From positions 1 through 41,332 of the forward strand of contig JAFYYJ010000105.1 in NCBI GenBank assembly GCA_017557605.1: a stretch of DNA of 41,332 bases. The letters run 5' to 3'. The notes under the pieces were generated by a model. That model made no database searches, was not told where the DNA came from, and saw only the letters and a program-made list of their open reading frames with translations. Both the position numbers and the translations under genes were made by a program. This document shows, piece by piece, positions 17,288 through 25,049 of the stretch (positions within the stretch are counted from its first letter, which is position 1; every line of letters starts with the position of its first letter). The DNA comes from Salinivirgaceae bacterium. GTDB taxonomy: Bacteria; Bacteroidota; Bacteroidia; Bacteroidales; SZUA-534.

Positions 17288-18576
17288 TGATTTAGCATTT
17301 TAATAATTTGCGGATACAACACGCGGTGATAATCTGTTTCCAACGATGAAAACACTGTGTTGTGCCATAAAAAGACCACTTCGCCGTTGTGCTGCTTAAT
17401 ATGTTGAATTATTTCGCAGACTCTTGTTTCCGCTTCATTTTCAAACAGATTCATATATTCAGAGTTACTTAATGTGCAGTCCATCACCGTCAACGGATGA
17501 AGCCGCAGACTGCCGGTTTCCTTTGTTTTCGGATTTATCCAATTGACAGCCCGCGATGTTCCTAATCGAAATCCGATTCGGTCGGCATAACCAACCGTGA
17601 AATCATCTTCAATTCCACAATTGGCAATAACTTCATAATCAGTTGGTTGAATCGTTCGCAAAAAGTGCCATCGATTCATTGTCACTGGTGTGCCCAAAGC
17701 ATCTTCAAGTTGATGCTTTTCGCTGATAATCAATGGCAATTGTGCACCTGAAGCATAACTTGCATGCAATCCCAACTTGCATCCCGACTGCCGCAACAAT
17801 GCCATCAGCCGTCGAAAATCCTTACCTTTCAAGTTATAGCCAGGATAATCGAATTTATGTTGCTTAATTGTTGATTTTATGAAAAATAGCGATTGCGAAT
17901 TTTTCACTAAAGCATCTTGCTGAAGCATCCACTCAAAAGTGTAAGCCGGGTCGTTTTCGAAGGCCGACAACGATTTGAGTACCTTTTTCATTCCTGCCGC
18001 CGAAATCAGGTTACGTGCCACACCGCCGACAAATCCGCGCAGACGGCGGTAGTAGGTCAATTGGTCAATGTCGTGAGTTAGGTAAATTGCTGCATACTCA
18101 CATGGCGGCATGACGGGTTTCTGTCCTGCTTCCGATAGCCATTTCAGCAACAAATCGCTGTACTCATCAACTATGGGGCGATGCAGAAATCCAGCACGGC
18201 CCAGCAACGACTCGCAGCCTAAAAAACGCCCATGCGCGTCACGGCGGTCGGTCGGATGCAGATACTCTTCATACCGCGAAACGAGAAAATATGTGCTGGC
18301 AACAATGTCGGCATAAACGACCAGCGTTGAGCCTTGCCGCTCGATTTTCGGACTGCCAAAAAGCAGCGGAATACCTTCAACGGTCAGTAGCGGCAACTCT
18401 GGTTCCGACTGTTTCGTGCCGTAAACACCATCGTCGAAAAAATGCGAAGACACTATAACAACGCTGTAATTACCGAACTGCGCAGCATCGGCGGTGTACC
18501 CCACATGCGGCGCAAGAGCGGGATTGTTGTGAAGCAGAAAGCCAATTATATATTCAATGGTCTTATCCATCGGCAT
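17284..18576 (-). CDS. Polysaccharide deacetylase-family protein with an N-terminal extension
   Basis: 430 residues. The N-terminal about 160 residues (VGYTADAAQFGNYSVVIVSS, then STYFLVSRYEEYL) match the DUF7033-type domain often fused ahead of NodB-like deacetylases in Bacteroidota. The catalytic part starts with YLTHDIDQLTYY (the metal/catalytic HD-D motif) near residue 166, and later has GLHASYASG and VFLWHNTVFSS. No signal peptide is visible, so it may be cytoplasmic. First gene of the three-gene minus-strand unit; starts at ATG 18576 or the second ATG at 18570. It likely removes an acetyl group from a sugar made by this unit; the substrate is inferred from the epimerase next to it. Confidence 0.82.
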   Translation of the reverse strand: MPMDKTIEYIIGFLLHNNPALAPHVGYTADAAQFGNYSVVIVSSHFFDDGVYGTKQSEPELPLLTVEGIPLLFGSPKIERQGSTLVVYADIVASTYFLVSRYEEYLHPTDRRDAHGRFLGCESLLGRAGFLHRPIVDEYSDLLLKWLSEAGQKPVMPPCEYAAIYLTHDIDQLTYYRRLRGFVGGVARNLISAAGMKKVLKSLSAFENDPAYTFEWMLQQDALVKNSQSLFFIKSTIKQHKFDYPGYNLKGKDFRRLMALLRQSGCKLGLHASYASGAQLPLIISEKHQLEDALGTPVTMNRWHFLRTIQPTDYEVIANCGIEDDFTVGYADRIGFRLGTSRAVNWINPKTKETGSLRLHPLTVMDCTLSNSEYMNLFENEAETRVCEIIQHIKQHNGEVVFLWHNTVFSSLETDYHRVLYPQIIKMLNQ

Positions 18577-18827
18577 TTTCCATTGTAAATCACAATGTTA
18601 CAACATCAGAAAATAACTATTGCCAAATGTCGAAAATACGAACTTTAAGCCAATTAACTGAACCAATGGCAAAAAATCCCAAATCATTTTTTCTAGCACA
18701 GAATCAAGTTATTGCCAAACATATAAAAACACGACTAGGCTTTTTTGATAATTCCGTGCAAAATTACACCTTTGCCGACGAAACGAATTGACGGCATACG
18801 ACTGCCAATTATCAGTAAATCAAGAAA
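18577..18827. promoter_or_regulatory. Divergent intergenic region with an operator-like inverted repeat
   Basis: 251 bp without a gene, between divergent starts. CATTGT (18581-18586) and ACAATG (18592-18597) form an inverted repeat with a 5-bp gap, 5 bp upstream of the deacetylase start. TATTGCCAAA occurs twice (18618-18627 and 18710-18719). No exact TAnnTTTG box was found in either direction, so the promoters are not assigned. Confidence 0.3.
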
Positions 18828-19628
18828 ATGCAAAAAGCAATAAACGCACATTGCCACATATATCCCGCCAACATCGCCGCCCGCGCTGTTGATGGAATCA
18901 AAGATTTCTACAGCCTACGGATGTCGCTAAATGGGACAACCGAAGGGCTAATTGCCGATGGCGAGAAAAACGGCGTAGTTCATTATCTGGTTCATTCTGT
19001 GGCAACTACACCAAAACAAGTACGCACAATCAATGAATTTATAAGCAGCGAAGTGAAGGCTCACCCGGGATTGTTCACCGGATTTGGCACTCTGCACCCC
19101 GAAAGCACTGACATTGAAGGCGATTTCAACCATTTGCTCGAACTCGGGCTGAAAGGTGTCAAACTGCACCCTGATTTTCAACGTTTTCCACTCGATGGTG
19201 AACGCGCTTTCGAACTTGGCAGAGTCATCAGCCGTGGCGGCGTGCCGGTGCTAATCCACTGCGGCGACCACCGATATAACTACTCAAATCCATCGCAGAC
19301 AAAAAAATTCCTTGAAGCCTTCCCCACCCTAACCGTTATTGGGGCACATTTTGGCGGATGGTCGGTTTGGCAGGAAGCGGCCAAAACGCTTGCAGGAATA
19401 CCAAATCTGTATGTCGATTGCTCGTCGAGCCTGTCGTGGCTTGCACCCGACGAAGCCGCAGCCATCATCCGTGCCTACGGTGCCGACCGCGTGCTATGGG
19501 GCACCGACTACCCGATGTGGGAAAGCGGATCTGAACTGGAACTGTTCCACAAAATCGGACTCACCACCGAAGAAGAACGGCTGATTCTGTTCGATAATGC
19601 GGCAAAACTTTTGAAAATTAACGATTGA
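18828..19628 (+). CDS. Amidohydrolase-family TIM-barrel metal hydrolase
   Basis: 266 residues, soluble. The Amidohydrolase_2 pattern is complete: first metal pair H8-x-H10 in NAHCHIYP, H144 in VLIHCGDH, H174 in VIGAHFGGW and D227 in VLWGTDYPMW. The family includes decarboxylases (aminocarboxymuconate semialdehyde type) and hydrolases; the substrate cannot be read. It is not near a catabolic cluster. It stands alone with the following CAP lipoprotein on the same strand, 50 bp apart. Start chosen at the ATG just before the HxH strand, as is usual for the family. Confidence 0.85.
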   Translation: MQKAINAHCHIYPANIAARAVDGIKDFYSLRMSLNGTTEGLIADGEKNGVVHYLVHSVATTPKQVRTINEFISSEVKAHPGLFTGFGTLHPESTDIEGDFNHLLELGLKGVKLHPDFQRFPLDGERAFELGRVISRGGVPVLIHCGDHRYNYSNPSQTKKFLEAFPTLTVIGAHFGGWSVWQEAAKTLAGIPNLYVDCSSSLSWLAPDEAAAIIRAYGADRVLWGTDYPMWESGSELELFHKIGLTTEEERLILFDNAAKLLKIND

Positions 19629-19678
19629 GCCTATTGAAAAAAGCACGATATTGCCAACAACTTAAAAGCATACGGAAT

Positions 19679-20386
19679 ATGAAAATAAAATTCTTCTCAA
19701 TAATAGCATTAACATTATTTTACTCAACTATAACAAGTTGCGATATCACAAACGATTTGGACGACGACAACTCTCTGACTGGTAACAACACGGCCACAAA
19801 CACCGCCGCCACCATTGCCGATGCAACAAAAGCTTTCAGCCAGGAACAAATCGATATGGCAAACACAGCCAAAGATGCATCGTATCTGACTGACGAAGAA
19901 AAACTTGTGATTCAGTACTGCAATTTGGCGCGACTCGACGGCGATGCATTCAGTACGGCTTTTCTTGCCGACCTGAAATCGTCGGACAATAGTTATGAGA
20001 AATCGTTGCTAGACACACTTGAAAGCATCAAGAACCTGCCAATGCTAGTGCCAAACGAGCAACTCTGCAAAGCCGCAGAATTTCACGCAAACGACATCGG
20101 TCCGAAGGGTGAACGCGGGCATAACTCAACTGACGGCACTTCGTTTGCCGACCGCGTACGCAGCTATTATGATGGTGTATGGGTTGGCGAAAATATCTCG
20201 TACGGTTACAACGACGCCCTGAAGATTGTGCGTCAATTACTTATCGACAAAAACGTTGAATCGCTTGGTCACCGTAAAAACATTTTGAATGATAATTACT
20301 GTCGAATCGGCGTGGCTATAAGAGAGCACAAAGAATACAACAATTGCTGCGTACAGGATTTCTCTGACAGTAAAGGGGATAAATAA
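19679..20386 (+). CDS. CAP-domain (SCP/PR1-like) lipoprotein
   Basis: 235 residues from ATG 19679. MKIKFFSIIALTLFYSTITSC is a lipoprotein signal with the lipobox Cys at residue 21, followed by an acidic, Asn/Thr-rich linker. Earlier in-frame codons reach back to a TTG at 19625, but that would hide the lipobox. The CAP domain (about residues 70-225) shows NLARLDGDAF, LCKAAEFHANDIG, GHNSTDGTSFADRV, VGENISYG and GHRKNILNDNYCRIGVA, including the two family His and the conserved GEN. It should be anchored in the envelope. The role of bacterial CAP proteins is mostly unknown. Convergent with the NYN gene, 16 bp apart. Confidence 0.87.
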   Translation: MKIKFFSIIALTLFYSTITSCDITNDLDDDNSLTGNNTATNTAATIADATKAFSQEQIDMANTAKDASYLTDEEKLVIQYCNLARLDGDAFSTAFLADLKSSDNSYEKSLLDTLESIKNLPMLVPNEQLCKAAEFHANDIGPKGERGHNSTDGTSFADRVRSYYDGVWVGENISYGYNDALKIVRQLLIDKNVESLGHRKNILNDNYCRIGVAIREHKEYNNCCVQDFSDSKGDK

Positions 20387-20402
20387 AAACTGCCGCGTTT
20401 AA

Positions 20403-21395
20403 TTAGTTACAATTCAACGTTTTTTCTTTGTCGCTAAACGAGAACACCAACCGGTTCTGTTCCGTTTGCATTTCGACGCCGGGAACCGAACAAATCAGTT
20501 TCGACAACGTTGGGAAACCATAATCCGAAGGCCTGAATGTTGGGTTTTCTTCTCTGATTTTCTTGCCGATAATATCGAGCGGGTATTTGTTCTCGCCTAT
20601 CTCCTCACCTGAAATTGCGTTCAGCAGCAAATCGATGAATTTTTTTGTTGTTTTGGCCGTCAGACGCGCTTTAGCCACTTCAACTTTTTTCTTCAGCGAT
20701 TCGTTATTTTTCTGAAGTTTAGCCAATTGCGATTCAAGTTTCTTGGTACCGCCCGCAGCTGTGCGCAACTCTTTTTTCACTGTCGACAATTCTTTGCGCA
20801 AATCGGTCATGGCCTTATTTTTCTCTTTCATCTTAACCGCCTGCGCCTTTATGGATTTATCTTTTTCAGCAATTTTAGAGTTCAAAGACTCGACCATATT
20901 TTTCAGCCGCATTGGGTTGGCCGTATCAACAGATGACGCAAGTTTATCCTGATTTATAAACAAATCACAGATACTCACAAAGTTATAATTGGTTTTGCGT
21001 TGTCCGACACCTACCACATATTTGCCTTCGTTGCGAATTCTTACGGCAAGATTGCTGAAATCACCATCGCTCGAAACAATTGCAAAGGCGTCATAATTGC
21101 CCGTATGCAGCAAATCCATGGCATCAATTACCATTGCAATATCGGTTGTGTTCTTCTGCGTGCTATGGACAAAATGGTGCATGGTACGCAAAGCGCACAT
21201 CGAAACCACATCGCTCCAGAGTTTCAGCTTGTCTTGCGACCAGTCGCCATAAACTCTTTTGGTTGCTATTGTTCCCAACTGTCCGAGCCTTGCCAATATA
21301 GCTTCAACCTTTTGTCTGTCAACATTTTCACCATCAATAAGGACAGCCATTGATGTGAATTTTGGCAGTTGAGACCGTTGTTGTGCTTTTGCCAT
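20403..21395 (-). CDS. NYN-domain (LabA/DUF88) protein with coiled coil and C-terminal OST-HTH/LOTUS domain
   Basis: 330 residues. The NYN (PIN-like) RNase fold covers about 15-150, with acidic residues in VLIDGENV (D21, E23), NTTDIAMVIDAMD (D85, D91) and IVSSDGDF (D110, D112), which can form a metal site. Residues about 165-245 are a Lys/Glu/Ala-rich heptad-like coiled coil. Residues about 252-322 (KKFIDLLLNAI, YPLDIIGKKIREENPTF, YGFPTLSKLI) match an OST-HTH/LOTUS RNA-binding domain. Such NYN-LOTUS proteins are presumed RNA-processing nucleases; targets are unknown. It is last in the minus-strand run after aroC (33 bp), which says little about its job. Confidence 0.85.
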   Translation of the reverse strand: MAKAQQRSQLPKFTSMAVLIDGENVDRQKVEAILARLGQLGTIATKRVYGDWSQDKLKLWSDVVSMCALRTMHHFVHSTQKNTTDIAMVIDAMDLLHTGNYDAFAIVSSDGDFSNLAVRIRNEGKYVVGVGQRKTNYNFVSICDLFINQDKLASSVDTANPMRLKNMVESLNSKIAEKDKSIKAQAVKMKEKNKAMTDLRKELSTVKKELRTAAGGTKKLESQLAKLQKNNESLKKKVEVAKARLTAKTTKKFIDLLLNAISGEEIGENKYPLDIIGKKIREENPTFRPSDYGFPTLSKLICSVPGVEMQTEQNRLVFSFSDKEKTLNCN

Positions 21396-21428
21396 GATTA
21401 TCAGTTAATCAATTTGATTTATAACGAC

Positions 21429-22397
21429 TTACATCAGCAACTTCAAATCCGCCAGCGCAATTGCCGTCATTGCCTCGACAATTGGCGGAACGCGCAATGC
21501 GATGCACGCATCGTGGCGGCCTTTAACTATCAGTGGTTCAACCTTGTGAGTCTCAAAATTGTAGGTCATCTGCTCGCGGGCGATGCTTGCTGTGGGCTTC
21601 ACTGCCAGACGGAAATAAAGTTCGTTGCCGTTGGTGATACCGCCGTTGATACCGCCAGCGTTGTTGGTGGCTGTGGTGCCGCGCTCGTCGATGATTGCAT
21701 CGTTATGCTGCGAGCCAACCATTTTGGCAGCCGCAAAACCGCTTCCGAACTCAATTCCCTTGACGGCAGGAATGGCAAACACGGCGTGGCTGATGAGCGA
21801 CTCCGCCGAATCCCAGAACGGCTCGCCAAGCCCGACAGGCAGACCGTTCACGCGGCAATCGACAATGCCGCCAACCGAATCGTTCTGCTCCATTGCCTTT
21901 GCCACAGCCGCCTCGATATCGGCTTGACCGCCAACTTCAACAATCGTCGATTTGATGCTGATGCCGTCGAGAACCTTCTTTGCCACAACACCCGCAGCCA
22001 CAATTGCCACCGTATTACGCGCCGAGAAATGCCCGCCGCCACGGTAATCGTTGAAACCGTTGTACTTGCAGCGGCCTGTGAAGTCGGCGTGACCAGGACG
22101 GGGCTGCGCCACAAGGTTCGAATAGTCAGACGAATGGGTGTTGGCGTTTTTGAACAAAATGGTTATCGGGGTGCCAGTGGTGTGACCGTCGAACACGCCC
22201 GAAACAATCTCAGGCTCGTCGGCCTCGATGCGCGGCGTGGTACCTTTCGCGCCACTTTTGCGACGTTGCAAGTCGGCGGTGAAATCGCTGTCAGTCAGTG
22301 CGATACCTGCAGGACAGCCGTCAATCACAACGCCCACCTGCGCTCCGTGCGACTCACCAAAAATGCTCACTCTGAAGATTCTACCAAATGTGTTCAT
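21429..22397 (-). CDS. aroC: Chorismate synthase
   Basis: 322 residues from ATG 22397; an upstream TTG at 22403 adds only two residues. Converts EPSP to chorismate with reduced FMN, the last common step of the shikimate pathway. Signature stretches: GRIFRVSIFGESHG, RRKSGAKGTTPRIEADEPE, QPRPGHADFTG, NDYRGGGHFSARNT, IEFGSGFAAA, GSQHND, NNAGGINGGITNG, RLAVKPTASI and GRHDACIALRVPPIVEAM. Shorter than the about 360 residues of E. coli, as in other Bacteroidota. The family's GGGRSSARET is GGGHFSARNT here, a form I associate with this clade. Lies 10 bp after the thioesterase stop. Confidence 0.96.
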   Translation of the reverse strand: MNTFGRIFRVSIFGESHGAQVGVVIDGCPAGIALTDSDFTADLQRRKSGAKGTTPRIEADEPEIVSGVFDGHTTGTPITILFKNANTHSSDYSNLVAQPRPGHADFTGRCKYNGFNDYRGGGHFSARNTVAIVAAGVVAKKVLDGISIKSTIVEVGGQADIEAAVAKAMEQNDSVGGIVDCRVNGLPVGLGEPFWDSAESLISHAVFAIPAVKGIEFGSGFAAAKMVGSQHNDAIIDERGTTATNNAGGINGGITNGNELYFRLAVKPTASIAREQMTYNFETHKVEPLIVKGRHDACIALRVPPIVEAMTAIALADLKLLM

Positions 22398-22407
22398 AAT
22401 CAATATT

Positions 22408-23115
22408 TTATTTTTTCAATTCGATGATTGTACTTATCTGCTCCGCCAATTTCTCCACAACAAATATAGTGTCATCGGACTGATTAACAACTTCCAAAAT
22501 CAGTTCATCGGACAGTTTGGCAGTTTTTTTAAACTCAACGCGCATATTGCGGACCTCGAAATCATCAGGCAAGGTCTCGAGCGACAAACGAATGTAGTTG
22601 GCGTTGTTCATATGGCGGTTATAGTCGATGTCGTTGCGCTGCACCACATAACTAACTGTGCTTGTTGGATTTATCTTCGGCACAATAATTCTGCGGTCGG
22701 CATAATTCATCTCAAGTTTAGGCTCCCGATTGAAACTTGAGACCAATTCGTCGCTGATTTTGTTCAGTTTGCCAGTGTCGAGTTTTACAAACGCGCCCGT
22801 GCTCCAACTTTTGTAGCAAGGCAGTCCGTTGGCATCGTAGATGAACGTATTGCGAAAACCGAACATCGGATTAATATCGAAAACCGATGTGGTAACTTTC
22901 AGATTCTCTTTGTATTGCGGTACTCGCACAACTTCGACCTGTCGCGATGCCAGAAGTTGAGCCATTCCGTTTTCGGTAAAATATTGGTCGTAAACAGGTT
23001 CCGATGTTTTCCAAAGTTCAGAACAATCCTGCATCATCTGCAGAGCCGAAAACAGTTTTAAACGACCGTCGGCATCGCACATCGAAACTGTAACTTTGTA
23101 ATCGAGACTATACAT
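22408..23115 (-). CDS. Acyl-[acyl-carrier-protein] thioesterase
   Basis: 235 residues with two hot-dog folds, as in the FatA/FatB-like family. The first half begins YSLDYKVTVSMCDADGRLKL and has MMQDCSELW and GFRNTFIYDANG. The second begins VVQRNDIDYNRHMNNANYIRL, where the catalytic N-x-H-x-N region NRHMNN sits. It hydrolyses acyl-ACP to release free fatty acids in the cytoplasm. It lies between the restriction-modification unit and aroC and has no known link to aromatic synthesis; it probably shares a transcript only. Confidence 0.9.
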   Translation of the reverse strand: MYSLDYKVTVSMCDADGRLKLFSALQMMQDCSELWKTSEPVYDQYFTENGMAQLLASRQVEVVRVPQYKENLKVTTSVFDINPMFGFRNTFIYDANGLPCYKSWSTGAFVKLDTGKLNKISDELVSSFNREPKLEMNYADRRIIVPKINPTSTVSYVVQRNDIDYNRHMNNANYIRLSLETLPDDFEVRNMRVEFKKTAKLSDELILEVVNQSDDTIFVVEKLAEQISTIIELKK

Positions 23116-23128
23116 TTCTTGTAACTAT

Positions 23129-23169
23129 TTCAAAATCAACAAGATTTCATCAAGCACATTCAAAATCAA
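23129..23169 (-). repeat. Two direct copies of TTCAAAATCAA ahead of the thioesterase gene
   Basis: The 11-mer occurs at 23129-23139 and 23159-23169, exactly 30 bp apart, in the 100-bp gap between methylase and thioesterase. It may be a regulator site or a scar of the insertion of the restriction unit; no second copy was seen at the other edge of that unit (24979-25049). Confidence 0.35.
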
Positions 23170-23215
23170 GGAAAAATATTTATTCAAGCAACAATAAAGT
23201 ATGTTTACTCTATGA

Positions 23216-24097
23216 TTAAAAATCATTAGAAATAAGCAATTCTTCCTTTGTCACAAGATGAGTTGTTTGCATAGGAATCGTCATATATGGTAAATTAAAT
23301 TCGTCCGCCCAACTTCTAACTTCTAATGTATCATCGTATGTCATTAAAAAATGGCCTTGCATTTTGCTTGCTAACTCAAATATGCGCCGATGGTCAACAT
23401 CAAAATGATTATACAGCCTACGACCGGCAATTGTGTACGGCGGGTCTATAAAGAAATATGCATTAGGGTCAAATAGTTTTTGCTCCATAAATTCAAATGC
23501 ATCACCATGTATAAATGATATTCTATCCCGATTCCTATTTACTTCAGAAATACGTTTAATCAAAGTTGCCGGATACCATCGAGAAGATAGTCCCTTCCCA
23601 TTTTCTCCGGATTTTATTAACCCTGAACCTCTTGCAAGAATTCCTCCATGATTAGTCCGATTTCGTACGATTGTAGCAAAAGCCCTTTGTTTTATTCCAT
23701 CAGAAGCATGATTAATCACATAATTGATGTTTTCTGCTGTAACATCAAATGTGGATATTTGTTTAATGAGCCATTGGTTATCATCAGAAAGTATTGTCTG
23801 CCAAGTCGCAGCGACATCATCATCCAATTCAACCATTGTCACATGCTTGAAATATCCTTCTGCTGCCGCAGTAAGACTTATTATTCCTCCTCCAGCGAAT
23901 GGTTCAACAAGATATGAATCTGCATTGGCAAGAGAGAACCATTTACGGGCTGTTGGAACGAGCCAAGTCTTCCCTCCAGGATAACGAAATGGGCTTCTCT
24001 GCGGAACAGAAGCCACATTTGTTACATTGTGCATAACTGCAACTAATTCTTTTTCTTCTTCCGGAAACAAATCAAATTCTAATTGTTTTATGCTCAT
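23216..24097 (-). CDS. Dam-like (D12 class) adenine-N6 DNA methyltransferase
   Basis: 293 residues. Motifs of the alpha-class N6-adenine methylases: FRYPGGK (37-43, SAM-binding motif X), VEPFAGGGIISL (64-75, motif I) and the catalytic DPPY (218-221, motif IV). The class includes Dam, DpnM and EcoRV methylases, which methylate adenine in short sites such as GATC. It overlaps the NotI-like endonuclease by TCAT (4 bp, 24094-24097), so it is the translationally coupled modification partner. Clearly more AT-rich than the aro genes around it. The recognition site cannot be read, but it must contain an A. Confidence 0.92.
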   Translation of the reverse strand: MSIKQLEFDLFPEEEKELVAVMHNVTNVASVPQRSPFRYPGGKTWLVPTARKWFSLANADSYLVEPFAGGGIISLTAAAEGYFKHVTMVELDDDVAATWQTILSDDNQWLIKQISTFDVTAENINYVINHASDGIKQRAFATIVRNRTNHGGILARGSGLIKSGENGKGLSSRWYPATLIKRISEVNRNRDRISFIHGDAFEFMEQKLFDPNAYFFIDPPYTIAGRRLYNHFDVDHRRIFELASKMQGHFLMTYDDTLEVRSWADEFNLPYMTIPMQTTHLVTKEELLISNDF

Positions 24098-24957
24098 AAT
24101 AATTCATAAACTGAATGAGTGTCAGGTTCATTGCTTATACGTTCATCTAGTTTTCCTTGTAAAAGCGACACAAAATCAGACATTTTCCCAGGTTTTGTAA
24201 AAATAACCTGTTCTAATGCGGCTTGAAATTCTGTATAAACTGTATCTATCAAAACAAGATGGTTCTTTTTATCCGCATTGTCATATTTCAAATCATATAG
24301 AAACCATGCTATATCCGCTTTCTCTTTGGTGGTTTTGGGAAGATTCGGAAGCGTATCAAAAAATGATTTCTGAATGACAACACATTGTTTTTTATTCCAC
24401 GCCTTAAATATACCCCCTTTATAGAGCATTTGTGGAATCAATCGCTTTCTTGAAGAAGAAAGGTAATCGGGATGCGGGAAATTCTTCCCATTCCATTCAA
24501 AATTGATTGATGGATTTTTCATATATTGATTGAATGGATTGCGCAAATTTCCACTGATATAAACACCTTGTACTTCTATGGAAGCAAAATCAATTATGTG
24601 ACCTTCATCATTATAACTAACAATCACATAGTCAATATTTCCCGCAGATTGTCCTGTACCATCAACAAGTTTGATTTCGGGAAGAGAAGTCCATTTTGTT
24701 CCTTTAGGCCAAACAAAAGATGCAGCATTATATAGGATTTTCCAATCCTCGCGAAAACGAGACGGGCAAGTAATAACCATATCATTACCATGATTAACGC
24801 TGCACACTCCTAATGGGTCATCGGCTTTATCTTTAGTACAATTAGGAAATCTGTTATGAAAAGGACATAACCTGTTTTCTCTGTAGTATTTAGCATCCTC
24901 CGTGCCATTTGACATTGGATAACCAAAAACCTCTGCTATTGGATTAGTATTTAGCAT
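24094..24957 (-). CDS. NotI-family restriction endonuclease
   Basis: 287 residues from ATG 24957 (an in-frame TTG at 24978 would overlap the promoter). The start NPIAEVFGYP is typical of the NotI family. Counted from the TTG frame, Cys 38, 47, 59 and 71 (CPFHNRFPNC, GVCSVNHG, ITCPSRF) form a Cys4 metal-binding site as known for NotI. The nuclease core shows NIDYVIV (D116) and FASIEVQGVY (E135-V-Q137), the PD-(D/E)xQ variant of the restriction fold. NotI itself cuts an all-GC site and has a different type of methylase; here the partner is a Dam-like adenine methylase, so the site must differ. Endonuclease gene first, methylase second, 4-bp overlap. Length is shorter than NotI. Confidence 0.85.
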   Translation of the reverse strand: MLNTNPIAEVFGYPMSNGTEDAKYYRENRLCPFHNRFPNCTKDKADDPLGVCSVNHGNDMVITCPSRFREDWKILYNAASFVWPKGTKWTSLPEIKLVDGTGQSAGNIDYVIVSYNDEGHIIDFASIEVQGVYISGNLRNPFNQYMKNPSINFEWNGKNFPHPDYLSSSRKRLIPQMLYKGGIFKAWNKKQCVVIQKSFFDTLPNLPKTTKEKADIAWFLYDLKYDNADKKNHLVLIDTVYTEFQAALEQVIFTKPGKMSDFVSLLQGKLDERISNEPDTHSVYELL

Positions 24958-24975
24958 ATATAAAATGTTTAAGAA

Positions 24976-24983
24976 CAAAGATA
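24976..24983 (-). promoter_or_regulatory. Predicted -7 box for the restriction-modification unit
   Basis: TATCTTTG on the minus strand matches TAnnTTTG exactly and ends 18 nt upstream of the chosen ATG (24957), the same spacing as for the CapA-like gene. No good -33 TTG was found 18-22 nt upstream. It supports independent expression of this unit inside the aro block. Confidence 0.4.
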
Positions 24984-25049
24984 CAGTATTTGAAAATAAT
25001 ATCCGTTTACTCTTGTGTTAAATCTTTTTCTCAAAAACTAAATCTCAAT

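Noticed and set aside
21369..22427. 352-codon open frame opposite aroC
   Set aside because: Same reason: fully covers a well-conserved gene on the other strand and shows no motif of its own.
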